From contig JAQVYS010000016.1 of NCBI GenBank assembly GCA_028708605.1, positions 1-33,246 on the forward strand: a stretch of 33,246 nucleotides of DNA. The letters run 5' to 3'. This document shows positions 1-8,732 of the stretch, piece by piece. Every line of letters begins with the position of its first letter. Position 1 is the stretch's first letter. Source of the stretch: Bacillota bacterium. GTDB lineage: Bacteria > Bacillota > DTU065. Under the pieces are notes generated by a model. It saw nothing but the letters and a program-made list of their open reading frames with translations. It was not told the DNA's origin and searched no databases. Both the position numbers and the translations under genes were made by a program.

Positions 1-143
1 CTCCGTTTAAAGCACTTTTTACGACAATAGTGCTTCCTGCAGCAGTTATTAATACTGTTGCTGTTGTGATTTTATACCCTATAGCTGTAAAACTGTCGAA
101 GATGCTAAGTCCAAAAGTCCCTGTTAAAATGAATGAAGCTTAA
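1..143 (+). CDS. C-terminal end of a membrane protein (partial, possibly an ECF-type transporter S component)
   Basis: The frame is open from the window edge to TAA at 141-143 and gives about 46 residues. It reads as one hydrophobic segment with an LPAAVINTVAVVILYP core, then a short basic tail ending VKMNEA. A terminal membrane helix with a short charged tail is common in small ECF transporter substrate-binding (S) subunits, but too little is present to assign a family. A hairpin at 150-180 follows directly and supports this being the 3' end of a transcription unit. The start and most of the gene lie outside the window. Confidence 0.55.
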   Translation, partial: PFKALFTTIVLPAAVINTVAVVILYPIAVKLSKMLSPKVPVKMNEA

Positions 144-149
144 ACAGAC

Positions 150-180
150 AAAGCTGTTACACTACTCGTGTAGCAGCTTT
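150..180 (+). terminator. Hairpin terminator after the partial membrane protein gene
   Basis: A 13-bp stem (150-162 with 168-180, one G-U pair) encloses a 5-nt loop and begins 7 bases after the stop codon. The T-run after it is short (TTTT at the end of the stem, then AATG), so termination may be partial. Confidence 0.6.
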
Positions 181-252
181 TAATGTTACAAATGAGTACC
201 TTTAGAGAAAACGTATTTGCTAAAATAGTTGGTATATAAATAGTATTTATTG

Positions 253-305
253 AAAGGGGCTGTTCTGCAATTAACGATTAGTTAGTTGTGTAGCACCCCT
301 TTTTT
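253..305 (+). repeat. Imperfect inverted repeat with T-run, possible IS left end
   Basis: AAAGGGG at 253-259 pairs with CCCCTTT at 296-302, with further partial pairing inside (CAATTAAC against GTTAGTTG), followed by T7. A GGGGCTGTT...CACCCC hairpin with a T-run, upstream of a transposase start, resembles the terminator-bearing ends of IS1182-group elements. That reading is an inference from its position next to the transposase remnant at 363-542. It could also be an ordinary terminator or a very short transcript; TTGCTA (217-222) and TAGTAT (241-246) form a weak promoter-like pair just ahead. Confidence 0.4.
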
Positions 306-317
306 TGTTGTAATACA

Positions 318-344
318 AAAAACGAGCCCTTAAGAAGAGCTCGT
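318..344 (-). terminator. Rho-independent terminator facing the tyrS operon
   Basis: Read on the minus strand, AAACGAGC pairs with GCTCGTTT across a loop of about 11 nt and is followed by a T-run (GCTCGTTTTTTG). It lies about 195 bases beyond the stop of the 539-1591 gene and is the first good terminator for the leftward tyrS transcript. It sits between the presumed IS end and the transposase remnant, so it may be of IS origin. Confidence 0.65.
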
Positions 345-362
345 TTCTGGCATAATTTAGTT

Positions 363-542
363 GTGCAAATCAAAAAACTAGCCACCAAGAGTTATCAAAC
401 ATTAAAGTCAGGTAATCAATTAGTTTTACCTTTTAATTTTGAGGTGATTATTCTTGAAGATGGCTCGGTTAGGCTACTAATCCATGTACTAGAGGGACTA
501 AACTACAAAAGGCTATATAAAACATATTCTTCTTATCTTTAA
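363..542 (+). pseudogene. N-terminal remnant of an IS1182-like transposase
   Basis: An open frame from GTG 363 to TAA 540-542 encodes 59 residues. The part QLVLPFNFEVIILEDGSVRL, then LNYKRLYKTYS, follows the pattern I know from the N-termini of IS1182-group transposases (L.LP...E..IP.DDSVRLL......DY..LY..YS). The protein stops where the family continues for several hundred residues (DDE catalytic core), so it is a truncated, inactive relic. Positions usually Pro and Asp in that motif are Leu and Gly here, consistent with decay. Its stop overlaps the end of the convergent gene at 539. No intact transposase is present in the window. Confidence 0.6.
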
Positions 543-1591
543 TTTAGAGAGCCTATCATCTCATCTAGTAAAGATAGATATTCATCCTCAGAGCCATTTA
601 CCGCTTTTTTTAGAGTCTTAGCTAAGGCCTTAATCTCTGAGGTTTCTCGTTGAAGTACTGCTTTTATTTCAAGGAGTGCTTGTTTTAAGTTTTGTCTGCT
701 TTCTTCTTTAAGTTTGTCGACGTCTATCTCATTTTTCAAGACCTCAAAAGAGCATGTACATTTTAGTCTTAAATAAAAAAGTTTGTCCTCATTAGTTAAG
801 TCGTCATAAAACTCATCAAGAAGAGTTTCAGTCATCTCTAGTGCAGCAGGAAAGTCAGCTTCTTCGATTGATTTAAGGGCGACAACCTTAATGAAATCTT
901 GTACATAATTCGCTTTTTCACCGGGGTTAGATAAGTTTTTAAGTCTAGAGATAGCCAGCCCTAATTTGCCTTGTGCAAGAGATAGATCTACGCCATATTC
1001 TTCAAGCTCTTCATATTGAATTGCGCCGTTTATCCACAACTGATCAGCTAATTCAAAATCTTTATGGAGAGCTAAGTGAGAAAGGAGCTTTAACATCACA
1101 TCGGGTTCTGCGCTTGTAAACCTTGTTTTAAGATCTTCTAGCACGATTTCGTGGAGGGCATAGTTAGTTCTCAGGTGTTCGTAGATAGCAAGTCGATTTA
1201 TCCATTCTAAATCTTCTTGAAGCTTTTTTTCCCAAAACTTGATCGGCTGATCTCGCTCTCCTAAGGCTTCTAAACAAAGTACGAGGTTATATAATGTGTA
1301 AGGATCAGAAGGAGCAGCCTCAAGAATTGCCTTTGCTTTTTTGAAATCATCTTTGAAAAACCAAACAAGAGCTTCGCAGTGAGGAATATCTATCAAAGGC
1401 TCGCCAGCCAAAATCGAGGCAAAGAGACCTTCTGGTTCACTGTCCATATAACTTTGGGGTAGAAGAAACGGGGTTTCTAAAGCCCACATGGCTCTTTCTA
1501 ACGGTCTTTCAAGACCTTCAGTCTTCTCTAGCAACTCTAGAGGAGCCATTTTGGAGAGACTATTTTCAAGAAAGGGATTGTCTTTTCTCAT
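539..1591 (-). CDS. Uncharacterised helical-repeat (TPR-like) protein coupled to tyrS
   Basis: A 350-residue soluble protein with no signal peptide or membrane segment. It is Leu/Glu/Ala/Lys rich, with successive amphipathic helix pairs (for example [20 protein letters not shown] near residues 100-120 and the [20 protein letters not shown] region near 265-285), which suggests a TPR-like alpha-solenoid; this is an inference from composition and pattern. I recognise no catalytic motif. The ATG (1591-1589) overlaps the tyrS TGA as ATGA, so translation is probably coupled and the gene should share the tyrosine-responsive T-box control. Its function is unknown. A role as a scaffold or as a partner of tyrosyl-tRNA synthetase would be guesswork. 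Confidence 0.85.
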   Translation of the reverse strand: MRKDNPFLENSLSKMAPLELLEKTEGLERPLERAMWALETPFLLPQSYMDSEPEGLFASILAGEPLIDIPHCEALVWFFKDDFKKAKAILEAAPSDPYTLYNLVLCLEALGERDQPIKFWEKKLQEDLEWINRLAIYEHLRTNYALHEIVLEDLKTRFTSAEPDVMLKLLSHLALHKDFELADQLWINGAIQYEELEEYGVDLSLAQGKLGLAISRLKNLSNPGEKANYVQDFIKVVALKSIEEADFPAALEMTETLLDEFYDDLTNEDKLFYLRLKCTCSFEVLKNEIDVDKLKEESRQNLKQALLEIKAVLQRETSEIKALAKTLKKAVNGSEDEYLSLLDEMIGSLN

Positions 1592-2793
1592 TTTTTAACC
1601 CTCGCAAATTTACGTTTACCAACTTGTAGCACCATACCATCTGTAATTTCTACTTCCAAATTACAGTCTTCAACCTTTTCGTTATTCAACTTGACTGCGC
1701 CTTGTTCAATCATCCGTCTGCCATCAGAGTTTGACTTGACTAAATCTAAATCAACAAGCAGTTTTACGATCCAAACTCTATCATCGTTGATAGTAAATTC
1801 AGGTATATCTTCAGGTAAGCCTCCAGCTTTAAAGACGTTTTCGAATTCATCGCGGGCTGTAAGTGCAGCGTCTTGGCCATGATATTGAGTCACAACCTGT
1901 AGCCCGAGCTTACTTTTGACTTTTTTGGGATGAAGCGTTCCGTCATTTAACCCTTTTTTAATGGCATCGATTTCGGCTTTTTCTAAGTTGGTTACCAGCT
2001 CAAAGTAAGTAATCATCAGGTCATCTGCTAAAGACATTATTTTACCATACATATCGTTTGGCTCGTCTGTAATGCCTACATAGTTTCCCAAACTTTTACT
2101 CATCTTATTGACACCATCAAGACCAACGAGAAGAGGTAGACACATAACTACTTGGGATTCTAAGCCTGCGTCTTTTTGTAGGTCACGACCAAGGAGAATA
2201 TTAAAGATTTGGTCGGTACCGCCAAGTTCAACATCGGCTTTTATCTCCACAGAGTCAGTTGCTTGCATTAAGGGATAGATGAATTCTAATATACTAATTG
2301 GTTGATGATTACAATAGCGTTTGGCAAAATCGTCTCGTTCTAGCATTCTAGCAACAGTAAGCTTTGAGGTCATGGTAGCTACATCAGCGAAAGTCATTTT
2401 ACTAAACCAATCGCCATTAAAAAGGACTTCGGTTTGCTCGGGAATTAAAATCTTAAAAACTTGTTCCTGATAGGTTTTAGCATTAGCCAAAACTTCCTCA
2501 TGGCTTAGTCTAGGTCTAGTACTGGACTTTCCTGAAGGATCTCCTATCATGGCTGTGTAGTCACCAATAATTAATACTGCAGTATGTCCTAGATCTTGGA
2601 ATTGTCTTAGTTTTTGCAAAGGCACTGTATGTCCAAGATGGATATCTGAGCTTGTAGGATCTACACCTAGTTTTACACGTAGTGGTGTACCCGATGCAAC
2701 AGATTTTTCTAGCTTTTTTAAAAGCTCATCTTTAGAAATGATTTGAGCTGTTCCTCTTTCTAAAAGTTCTAATTGTTCTTTGGCAGTTAGCAC
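1588..2793 (-). CDS. tyrS: Tyrosyl-tRNA synthetase (TyrZ-type)
   Basis: Cytoplasmic class I synthetase that charges tRNA-Tyr with tyrosine; 401 residues from the chosen start, normal for the family. Visible are the HIGH-equivalent HLGH (about 52-55), the KMSKS loop (about 230-234) and a C-terminal S4 RNA-binding domain (about 335-400). The KMSKS form, as opposed to KFGKT, points to the TyrZ-like branch. The GTG at 2793 is preferred over the upstream in-frame ATG at 2832, because AAGGAGG lies 8 nt before the GTG and the upstream ATG falls inside the T-box terminator. The stop overlaps the start of the next gene by 4 bases. Regulation is by the T-box leader immediately upstream. Confidence 0.97.
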   Translation of the reverse strand: MLTAKEQLELLERGTAQIISKDELLKKLEKSVASGTPLRVKLGVDPTSSDIHLGHTVPLQKLRQFQDLGHTAVLIIGDYTAMIGDPSGKSSTRPRLSHEEVLANAKTYQEQVFKILIPEQTEVLFNGDWFSKMTFADVATMTSKLTVARMLERDDFAKRYCNHQPISILEFIYPLMQATDSVEIKADVELGGTDQIFNILLGRDLQKDAGLESQVVMCLPLLVGLDGVNKMSKSLGNYVGITDEPNDMYGKIMSLADDLMITYFELVTNLEKAEIDAIKKGLNDGTLHPKKVKSKLGLQVVTQYHGQDAALTARDEFENVFKAGGLPEDIPEFTINDDRVWIVKLLVDLDLVKSNSDGRRMIEQGAVKLNNEKVEDCNLEVEITDGMVLQVGKRKFARVKK

Positions 2794-2813
2794 AATGCAT
2801 ACCTCCTTTAAGA

Positions 2814-3037
2814 TAATAAAAAACCGCCCCATAAGGGACGGTGAATGACCGTGGTACCACCCTAATTGCCATAAAGGCCACTTAGTCCTGAATAACGGCA
2901 GGTTTCCGAAGCTGACTACTTTGTTTCATCAGCTTAGCTCAAGGATGTATTTCATCTAAGTAGACTACTGATTTACACCAGCCATCAGCTCTCTTTAAGT
3001 CTAAAAAAGACTACTCTTCCTCTCATTGCTTTTATTG
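2814..3037 (-). promoter_or_regulatory. T-box riboswitch leader of tyrS
   Basis: On the minus strand the canonical T-box sequence AGGGTGGTACCACGG is at plus 2849-2863. Next comes the terminator stem ACCGTCCC/GGGGCGGT (plus 2823-2842) and a T-run, about 20 nt before the tyrS GTG. Upstream is a Stem I-like region; a TAC triplet in ...GAAATACATCC (plus 2947-2949) is a good candidate tyrosine specifier codon. In this family, uncharged tRNA-Tyr pairs with the specifier and the T-box bulge and stabilises the antiterminator, allowing tyrS read-through under tyrosine starvation. Confidence 0.93.
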
Positions 3038-3043
3038 ACTTTA

Positions 3044-3072
3044 ATTTTAGTGAAATTAACAATAATAGTCAA
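3044..3072 (-). promoter_or_regulatory. SigA-type promoter of the tyrS T-box operon
   Basis: Minus-strand TTGACT (plus 3067-3072), a 17-nt spacer and TAAAAT (plus 3044-3049). This predicts a start near plus 3037 and a leader of roughly 245 nt, a normal T-box length. Confidence 0.8.
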
Positions 3073-3206
3073 GAGGTAGCTTATTCGTTTTTTGGCTATT
3101 AATTTAAGAAAGAGAAGTTACTAAAGCTAAAATTAGACTTGGTGGTTTCTTTAGGTTAAGCTAAACTAAGACAAAACTACAGACTTTTTGATTCGGGGGT
3201 AAATGT

Positions 3207-3235
3207 TTGCAAATCTAAGATAATAATCTTATACT
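3207..3235 (+). promoter_or_regulatory. SigA-type promoter upstream of the class A PBP
   Basis: TTGCAA (3207-3212), a 17-nt spacer and TATACT (3230-3235). It implies a leader of about 195 nt before the ATG at 3437. In that leader I see only small hairpins, such as ATTCGC-CTT-GCGAAT near 3383-3397, and no recognised riboswitch. Confidence 0.65.
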
Positions 3236-3436
3236 AGTCTAGGTATAACTCTAAAGGGAAGTAACCTGTAAGCGAAAATTTACTCTCTATATATTGAGAA
3301 GTATTTTTGAATATTAGCAAAGAAAGTCAGGGCTTTATAGATATTTGTTTCTTAGTAATCGATAAATAACAAGGATTTCCTGATTCGCCTTGCGAATTTA
3401 ATCTATAGAACGAAGCCTTTGAGGAAGGTGTAAATA

Positions 3437-5980
3437 ATGGCTAAAAACAAACAAAAAAAGCCTAAAAATAGAAAAGTCTTAAAGATAGTATTGGTTATTC
3501 TTTTAGTGATTATTGGCATAGTTGGGGGGATATCTGCAACTTTAGTTGCAAGTGTTCTTAAAACTGTTCCACAACTCGAAGATATTAAATTTAGTCCAAA
3601 ACTTGCTACTTCTGTTTATGACAGAAACGGTGATCTGATTCAAAGGCTTTATACTGAAAACCGTATTTGGATTTCGATTGATGAGATACCACAGCAAATG
3701 CAAGAAGCGATTATTGCCATAGAAGACAAAAATTTTCCAAGACATCATGGCGTTGATCCGGTTGCTATCTTAAGATCTGCCTTTCTTAATATAAAATATG
3801 GCAATCTGACTGCATACGGTGGTAGCACTATTACTCAGCAGCTAGCAAAGAATGCTTTTTTGACGCAGGAAAAGCGTTTAACTAGAAAGATTAAGGAAGC
3901 GATTTGGGCAATTCAGATCGAAAGGGGCTACACCAAGGCGGAGATTCTTGAAACCTATCTTAATGAGATTTGGTTCGGTCATGGGACTTATGGTGTAGAG
4001 GCAGCTTCGTATTTGTATTTTGGCAAGTCAGTGCGGAATCTAAGCTTAGAAGAAATGGCTATGATCGCAGGTGTGACTAATAACCCTGGATTATTTTCCC
4101 CCCGTTATAACATGGAAGCTGCGAAAAAGCGTAGAGATTTAGTATTGCGCAGGATGTATGAAGAAAACTATATTACTGAGGAAGTTTACCAAGAGACTAT
4201 AACTAAACCTATTGTGCTTAAAATAGAGAAAAAAGACAACAGAAAAACTGCTTCATATTTTATCGACCAGGTGATTCAGTATCTTCTTGGTAAATTTGAC
4301 GTAGACACAGTTTACGGTGGTGGATTGAAAGTCTATACTACGTTGGACTTAAATTATCAGAGGATTGCAGAAGACACTCTCATAGGCAATCTTCCAGACG
4401 GCGGTGTCGATAAAAATGGATTAAATCAGCCACAAGGGGCGTTGATTACGCTTGACCCTACAACAGGCGAAATATTAGCGGTTGTGGGGGGAAGGGGACA
4501 GGATAAACTTAATCGTGCTTATCAGGCCTATAGGCAGCCAGGTTCTGCTTTCAAGCCATTTATCTATGCAACTGCCCTTTCTCAAGGTTATACTCCTTCT
4601 TCTATATTCGTTGATGAACCAGTTGAGTATCGGATGCCTTCTGGAGAGCTATGGTCGGTACGCAATTATCATTTAGATTTCAAAGGACCAATGACTTTAA
4701 GATATGCCTTAGAGATGTCGATTAACGTAGTAGCAGTTAAGCTACTAGATCAAGTAGGAATTAGTAATGTGGTCAACACTATCCAAAACGTAGGAATATC
4801 AAGCCTAGTGACCTCTGGAGCGAAAAATGATAAAGGTCTTGCTCCTCTTGCGCTTGGTGCTCTAACTAAAGGTGTATCTTTAGTACAAATGGCAGCAGCT
4901 TATGGCACCTTTGCTAACCAAGGCATCTATTGCGAGCCATATTTTATAACTAGAATTGAAGATCCATACGGCAAAGTAATAGAACAAAACCATGTTAAAC
5001 CAAGGACTGCTTTAGATGAAAAAGTAGCGTATGTCTTAACCGATATGCTCGAGGGTGTCGTAACAGATGGTACAGCTAAACAAGCTAATATCGGCCGGCC
5101 TCAAGCTGGTAAAACAGGGACCACAGACAATTATTATGATGCATGGTATGTCGGCTATACACCTGATCTAGTAACAGCGATCTGGGTTGGCGAGGACCTA
5201 CCTAGTGATATGGTTTACAATGGTATCAGGTATGGTAGCTGGGACTGTGCGCGTATATGGGGCTCTTATGTGGGTCAAATAACTGAAGGTACAGAGGCAA
5301 TTGATTTTCAAAGACCAGAGGGAATTGTTGATCTTAAAATATGTACTAAATCGGGGCTGATCGCCGAAAGCTATTGCCCAGAAGAATCAGTCCATAACGA
5401 GCTTTATATTAGAGGAACAGAGCCTAAGACAGTCTGTACAATTCATGATCCTCAGACAACAACAAAGAACCGTAATTTGATTTCTTTAGACGATGATTGG
5501 GGTTTAGATATTGTAGAGCTAGAACCAGAACCTGTCAGCGAGCCTGAAGAAAAAAGCACTAATTTGCTTGATACGCTTCTTGGAATCTTCGGGGGAGGTT
5601 CAAAATCATCCACTAATAAAGACCCTAAACTAGATGAGCGATCACCAGAGACACCAGTCCAATCTAGTAATATTACGGAGCCAAGTACAGATGAAGAAAC
5701 TAGTAAAAGTGCTCCAACTACCATAGAAATAGAAGCTCCTTCTAAAACAGAGGAGGATCAAGAGCCACAAAATGGCACAACCCCAGTTAAGATAGGAGTT
5801 GAAGAAACAACGCCTTCTAAAACGAGCGACGATCCTGATTATCTTGTAACTGTAGAGATCTGTGTCGATTCGGACAAACTTGCAACACCGGCTTGTCCAG
5901 CATCTAAAATACATCGGATAAAGTTCTTTAGAGGTACAGAACCTACAGAAGAGTGTGATGTACATGGAGGTATCCAGTAG
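3437..5980 (+). CDS. Class A penicillin-binding protein (bifunctional transglycosylase/transpeptidase)
   Basis: 847-residue peptidoglycan synthase acting outside the membrane. A basic cytoplasmic N-terminus is followed by one membrane helix (about 17-42). The glycosyltransferase 51 domain carries EDKNFPRHHG (catalytic Glu at 96), GGSTITQQLAKN (128-139) and the LNEIWFGHGTYG motif (about 175-186). The transpeptidase domain has SAFK (Ser370), SIN (428-430) and KTGT (559-562). The C-terminus is unusual: two copies of a Cys-bearing module (about 632-670 and 804-843, each with I-C..S, a CP or CPA, and F/I-RGTEP..xC..H) are separated by an acidic Ser/Thr/Pro-rich linker. The SD GAGGAAGGTG lies before the ATG. 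It stands alone on its transcript apart from possible read-through to gltX. Confidence 0.96.
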   Translation: MAKNKQKKPKNRKVLKIVLVILLVIIGIVGGISATLVASVLKTVPQLEDIKFSPKLATSVYDRNGDLIQRLYTENRIWISIDEIPQQMQEAIIAIEDKNFPRHHGVDPVAILRSAFLNIKYGNLTAYGGSTITQQLAKNAFLTQEKRLTRKIKEAIWAIQIERGYTKAEILETYLNEIWFGHGTYGVEAASYLYFGKSVRNLSLEEMAMIAGVTNNPGLFSPRYNMEAAKKRRDLVLRRMYEENYITEEVYQETITKPIVLKIEKKDNRKTASYFIDQVIQYLLGKFDVDTVYGGGLKVYTTLDLNYQRIAEDTLIGNLPDGGVDKNGLNQPQGALITLDPTTGEILAVVGGRGQDKLNRAYQAYRQPGSAFKPFIYATALSQGYTPSSIFVDEPVEYRMPSGELWSVRNYHLDFKGPMTLRYALEMSINVVAVKLLDQVGISNVVNTIQNVGISSLVTSGAKNDKGLAPLALGALTKGVSLVQMAAAYGTFANQGIYCEPYFITRIEDPYGKVIEQNHVKPRTALDEKVAYVLTDMLEGVVTDGTAKQANIGRPQAGKTGTTDNYYDAWYVGYTPDLVTAIWVGEDLPSDMVYNGIRYGSWDCARIWGSYVGQITEGTEAIDFQRPEGIVDLKICTKSGLIAESYCPEESVHNELYIRGTEPKTVCTIHDPQTTTKNRNLISLDDDWGLDIVELEPEPVSEPEEKSTNLLDTLLGIFGGGSKSSTNKDPKLDERSPETPVQSSNITEPSTDEETSKSAPTTIEIEAPSKTEEDQEPQNGTTPVKIGVEETTPSKTSDDPDYLVTVEICVDSDKLATPACPASKIHRIKFFRGTEPTEECDVHGGIQ

Positions 5981-5989
5981 ACCCATAAC

Positions 5990-6018
5990 TTGGATTTCTA
6001 GCTGTTTTCGTGTACAAT
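5990..6018 (+). promoter_or_regulatory. Likely SigA-type promoter of gltX
   Basis: TTGGAT (5990-5995), a 17-nt spacer and TACAAT (6013-6018). The predicted start near 6025 places the 6027-6053 hairpin at the very 5' end of the gltX mRNA. Confidence 0.55.
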
Positions 6019-6026
6019 AATAAAAA

Positions 6027-6053
6027 AAGCAAAGGCTCTGTGGGCCTTTGCTT
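6027..6053. terminator. Hairpin between the PBP gene and gltX
   Basis: AAGCAAAGGC pairs with GCCTTTGCTT around a 7-nt loop. On the plus strand the T-run is weak (TTCTCC); on the minus strand it is followed by T7. It may terminate PBP transcripts partially, protect the gltX 5' end, or stop antisense transcription. Confidence 0.55.
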
Positions 6054-6106
6054 CTCCATGTTATCTAATAAAGCTTTGGAAGTGGAATTTGGAAGGAGAC
6101 GAATCT

Positions 6107-7552
6107 ATGAGTAACGTCAGAGTTAGATTTGCACCCTCACCTACAGGAGATCCCCATGTAGGTAATATTAGAACAGCTCTTTTTAATTACCTTTACGCGA
6201 GACACACAGGTGGGAAATTTATCATCCGAATTGAGGATACAGATCAAGTAAGGCTTAAAGAAGGTAGTGACCAGGCAATTTATGATAGTCTGCGCTGGTT
6301 AGGTATTCATTGGGATGAAGGACCTGATGTTGGAGGCCCTCATACGCCTTATCGTCAATCAGAGAGATTGGATCTTTATAAAAAACATGCTTTAGAGTTA
6401 GTGGAAAAAGGCATGGCTTATTATTGCTTCTGCTCAGCAGAAAGACTTGATAATATGCGAAAATTGCAGGAAACTGCAAAAAAAGCACCAATGTATGATC
6501 GAAGATGCTTAGAGTTAACAAAAGAAGAAGTTCAAGAGAAACTAGCAGCGGGTGAGTCTTGCGTAATTAGACTTAAGGTACCTAGAGAAAAAACTACGGA
6601 ATTCGATGACTTGATCAGAGGTAAAGTTTCTTTTGAAAACAGTGTAGTTGATGATCAGGTGCTTATTAAAAGCGATGGTTTTCCAACTTACCATATGGCT
6701 TGTGTAGTCGATGATCATTATATGGATATTACTCATGTCATTAGGGCAGAAGAATGGATCTCTAGTACGCCAAAACATGTTATTTTATACAATGCTTTTG
6801 GTTGGAATCCACCAAAGTTTGCCCACGCCCCTATGGTTTTAGCTCCAGACAGAAGCAAACTCAGTAAAAGGCATGGTGCAACAGGGGTAAAGCAGTTTAA
6901 GGAACTAGGTTACCTTCCAGAAGCTTTAGTTAACTTTCTAGCTTTTTTAGGCTGGGCACCTCAAGACGAACGCGAAATCTTTTCCTTAGAGGAACTAGCA
7001 AAGGAGTTTGAGATAGAACGGGTTAATAAGTCAGGTGCAATCTTTGATATGAACAAATTGGAGTGGTATAACGGCTATTATATTAGACACATTGAAACTG
7101 CAGATTTGGCAAGACGCATTCTGCCATTTTTAGAAAGAGCTGGGATGCAAGTTGAATACAGCGATTATCTAGGAGAATGTGTTGGGCTTGTCCAAGAGAG
7201 AATGAAGACTCTTTTAGAGGCTCCAGAACTATTAGGCTTCTTCTTTGAGGCTCCAGACTATGATAAAGAACTTCTGATCCCGAAAAAAAGCGATGTGGAG
7301 ACAACAAAACTAGCTTTGCAAAAATGCTATGATGTGCTTAAAAAGCTAACAGATTGGTCACATGATCCTATGGATCAGAAGCTAAGAGCTGCTGCTACTG
7401 AGTTAGGAATTAAAGCAGGCCAAATACTCTGGCCTCTTAGAGCGGCTCTTACAGGAAAATCTGCATCTCCAGGTGCTTTTGAGGTAGCTCTTGTTTTGGG
7501 TAAAGAAGAAGTTTTAGAACGCCTCCAAAGAGCTTTGTTAAAAGTTTGTTAA
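6107..7552 (+). CDS. gltX: Glutamyl-tRNA synthetase
   Basis: Class Ib synthetase, 481 residues, charging tRNA-Glu. The N-terminus has PSPTGDPHVGN, with HVGN (17-20) as the HIGH motif. Cys-rich zinc-type residues CFC and YDRRC lie near 110-145, and KLSKR (251-255) is the KMSKS loop. An alpha-helical anticodon-binding domain follows. The ATG at 6107 is preferred to the in-frame TTG at 6089 because GGAAGGAG lies 8 nt ahead of it. In most Firmicutes lacking glutaminyl-tRNA synthetase the enzyme is non-discriminating and GatCAB completes Gln-tRNA; this window does not show which applies. A bidirectional terminator begins at its stop. Confidence 0.97.
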   Translation: MSNVRVRFAPSPTGDPHVGNIRTALFNYLYARHTGGKFIIRIEDTDQVRLKEGSDQAIYDSLRWLGIHWDEGPDVGGPHTPYRQSERLDLYKKHALELVEKGMAYYCFCSAERLDNMRKLQETAKKAPMYDRRCLELTKEEVQEKLAAGESCVIRLKVPREKTTEFDDLIRGKVSFENSVVDDQVLIKSDGFPTYHMACVVDDHYMDITHVIRAEEWISSTPKHVILYNAFGWNPPKFAHAPMVLAPDRSKLSKRHGATGVKQFKELGYLPEALVNFLAFLGWAPQDEREIFSLEELAKEFEIERVNKSGAIFDMNKLEWYNGYYIRHIETADLARRILPFLERAGMQVEYSDYLGECVGLVQERMKTLLEAPELLGFFFEAPDYDKELLIPKKSDVETTKLALQKCYDVLKKLTDWSHDPMDQKLRAAATELGIKAGQILWPLRAALTGKSASPGAFEVALVLGKEEVLERLQRALLKVC

Positions 7553-7578
7553 GAAAGAGCCCTAAGAGGGCTCTTTCT
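7552..7578. terminator. Bidirectional terminator between gltX and cca
   Basis: An 11-bp perfect stem (AGAAAGAGCCC with GGGCTCTTTCT) and a 5-nt loop. It lies between converging genes and covers the last codons of cca. The T-runs are modest on both sides. Confidence 0.75.
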
Positions 7579-8677
7579 GGTCTCCGATAATTTTAAGTAA
7601 AGCTTCTTTAGTGTTTAAAGTTTGATTCTCTCTGACTAGATAGGCAAGCTTATCTAACATAGTTCCTATCTGAGGTCCTTTACCGAGATGCTTAATATCA
7701 TTACCGCTTATTGCTAGATCACTAACGAATATTGCGTGGCTTTCAATCTCTTTAGATTTAGGTTTTAAACCGCGGAGGAGTAGCCAATCGTCAAGATATT
7801 CTCTACCAACTAAAAAACAAAGATGTCTAAGATCTGTAAGATTTTCTGGAATAGGCTGGTTAACTAACATCTTTTTAATATAACGCAGGGTTTTCTTAGG
7901 GAGTATGAGCCAGTCTGTTAGCCAGGTATTTGCCTTAACTAAGGACGCTAGCCTAAGATTCATTTTAAAAGGTAAAGAATCTAGATCGACCAAAGCTAAA
8001 GAAGCGCCAAAAGCGTCATTAGTGATTACGGAGAGGAGTTCTAAACCGTATAAAGCGGATTCGCTTACGATTAACTTGATTAGTTCATCTGTGATACGCT
8101 CTTTACTTAATCTTTTGATTAGGTGGGCAGAGTTTTTCATAGCAACAAAAGTTTCGTCTTCGATTTTCCAAGGTCTTCCGAGCTTGGCGAGAAAACGAAC
8201 TGCTCTAAGGATTCTTAGGGAGTCTTCAGCAAAACGATTACTAGCTGTTCCAACAGCTCTAATTAGCTTTAGCTTAAGGTCTTCTTTACCACCCACAGGA
8301 TCATAGAAGCCTATCGTTGGAGAATAAGCGATCGCATTCACCGTAAAATCACGTCTATAGAGATCCTCTTCAATCTTTTTTGAAAAGCTTACTTCCAAAG
8401 GACGTCTGCCATCTACATAGTAACCGTCTTTACGAAAGGTAGTAACCTCAACAGGTTCTTTTGATAGTACAGTTACTGTACCAAACTTAATACCATAAGG
8501 GGTAGTTTTTGGGAAAAGCGCAATTACTTCTTTCGGAGTTGCGCTAGTTGTTATATCATAGTCATATGGGGTTTTGCCAAGAAGGTAGTCCCTTACTGCA
8601 CCTCCGACTACGAAACTTTCAAAGCCTGCTTTATCTAAGGTATTTAGGATATCTAATACATAAAGTGGCAGTTTCAA
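7562..8677 (-). CDS. cca: CCA-adding enzyme / poly(A) polymerase family (class II nucleotidyltransferase)
   Basis: Adds or repairs the 3' CCA of tRNAs, or one part of it if the genome splits CC- and A-addition between paralogues. The head domain shows VVGGAVRD (about 23-30) and the metal-binding DYD (39-41), then RRDFTVNAIAY and the RILRAVRF segment typical of the neck. At 371 residues it lacks a C-terminal HD domain. I place the start at TTG 8677 because GGTGA sits 5 nt ahead and the protein then begins MKLPLYVLDIL, as relatives do. The longer in-frame ATG at 8710 has no SD. It is divergent from lepB with only 55 bp between the start codons. Confidence 0.9.
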   Translation of the reverse strand: MKLPLYVLDILNTLDKAGFESFVVGGAVRDYLLGKTPYDYDITTSATPKEVIALFPKTTPYGIKFGTVTVLSKEPVEVTTFRKDGYYVDGRRPLEVSFSKKIEEDLYRRDFTVNAIAYSPTIGFYDPVGGKEDLKLKLIRAVGTASNRFAEDSLRILRAVRFLAKLGRPWKIEDETFVAMKNSAHLIKRLSKERITDELIKLIVSESALYGLELLSVITNDAFGASLALVDLDSLPFKMNLRLASLVKANTWLTDWLILPKKTLRYIKKMLVNQPIPENLTDLRHLCFLVGREYLDDWLLLRGLKPKSKEIESHAIFVSDLAISGNDIKHLGKGPQIGTMLDKLAYLVRENQTLNTKEALLKIIGDQKEPS

Positions 8678-8732
8678 AACATTCACCGTCCTTTTTAAGA
8701 AGCCTGACATCCTAGGTTTAGGAGGAATACTG

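Noticed and set aside
1691-1882. Open frame on plus inside tyrS
   Set aside because: Shadow of tyrS: no ribosome site and low-complexity product; the minus-strand gene has full motifs.
5642-5986. 114-residue minus frame over the PBP C-terminus
   Set aside because: Antisense of the Ser/Thr/acidic linker; composition (many Cys, Phe, Arg) is typical of a shadow, and it has no SD.
7905-8306. 133-residue plus frame within cca
   Set aside because: Opposite-strand shadow of a well-supported gene; Ser/Arg/Leu-rich without motifs.
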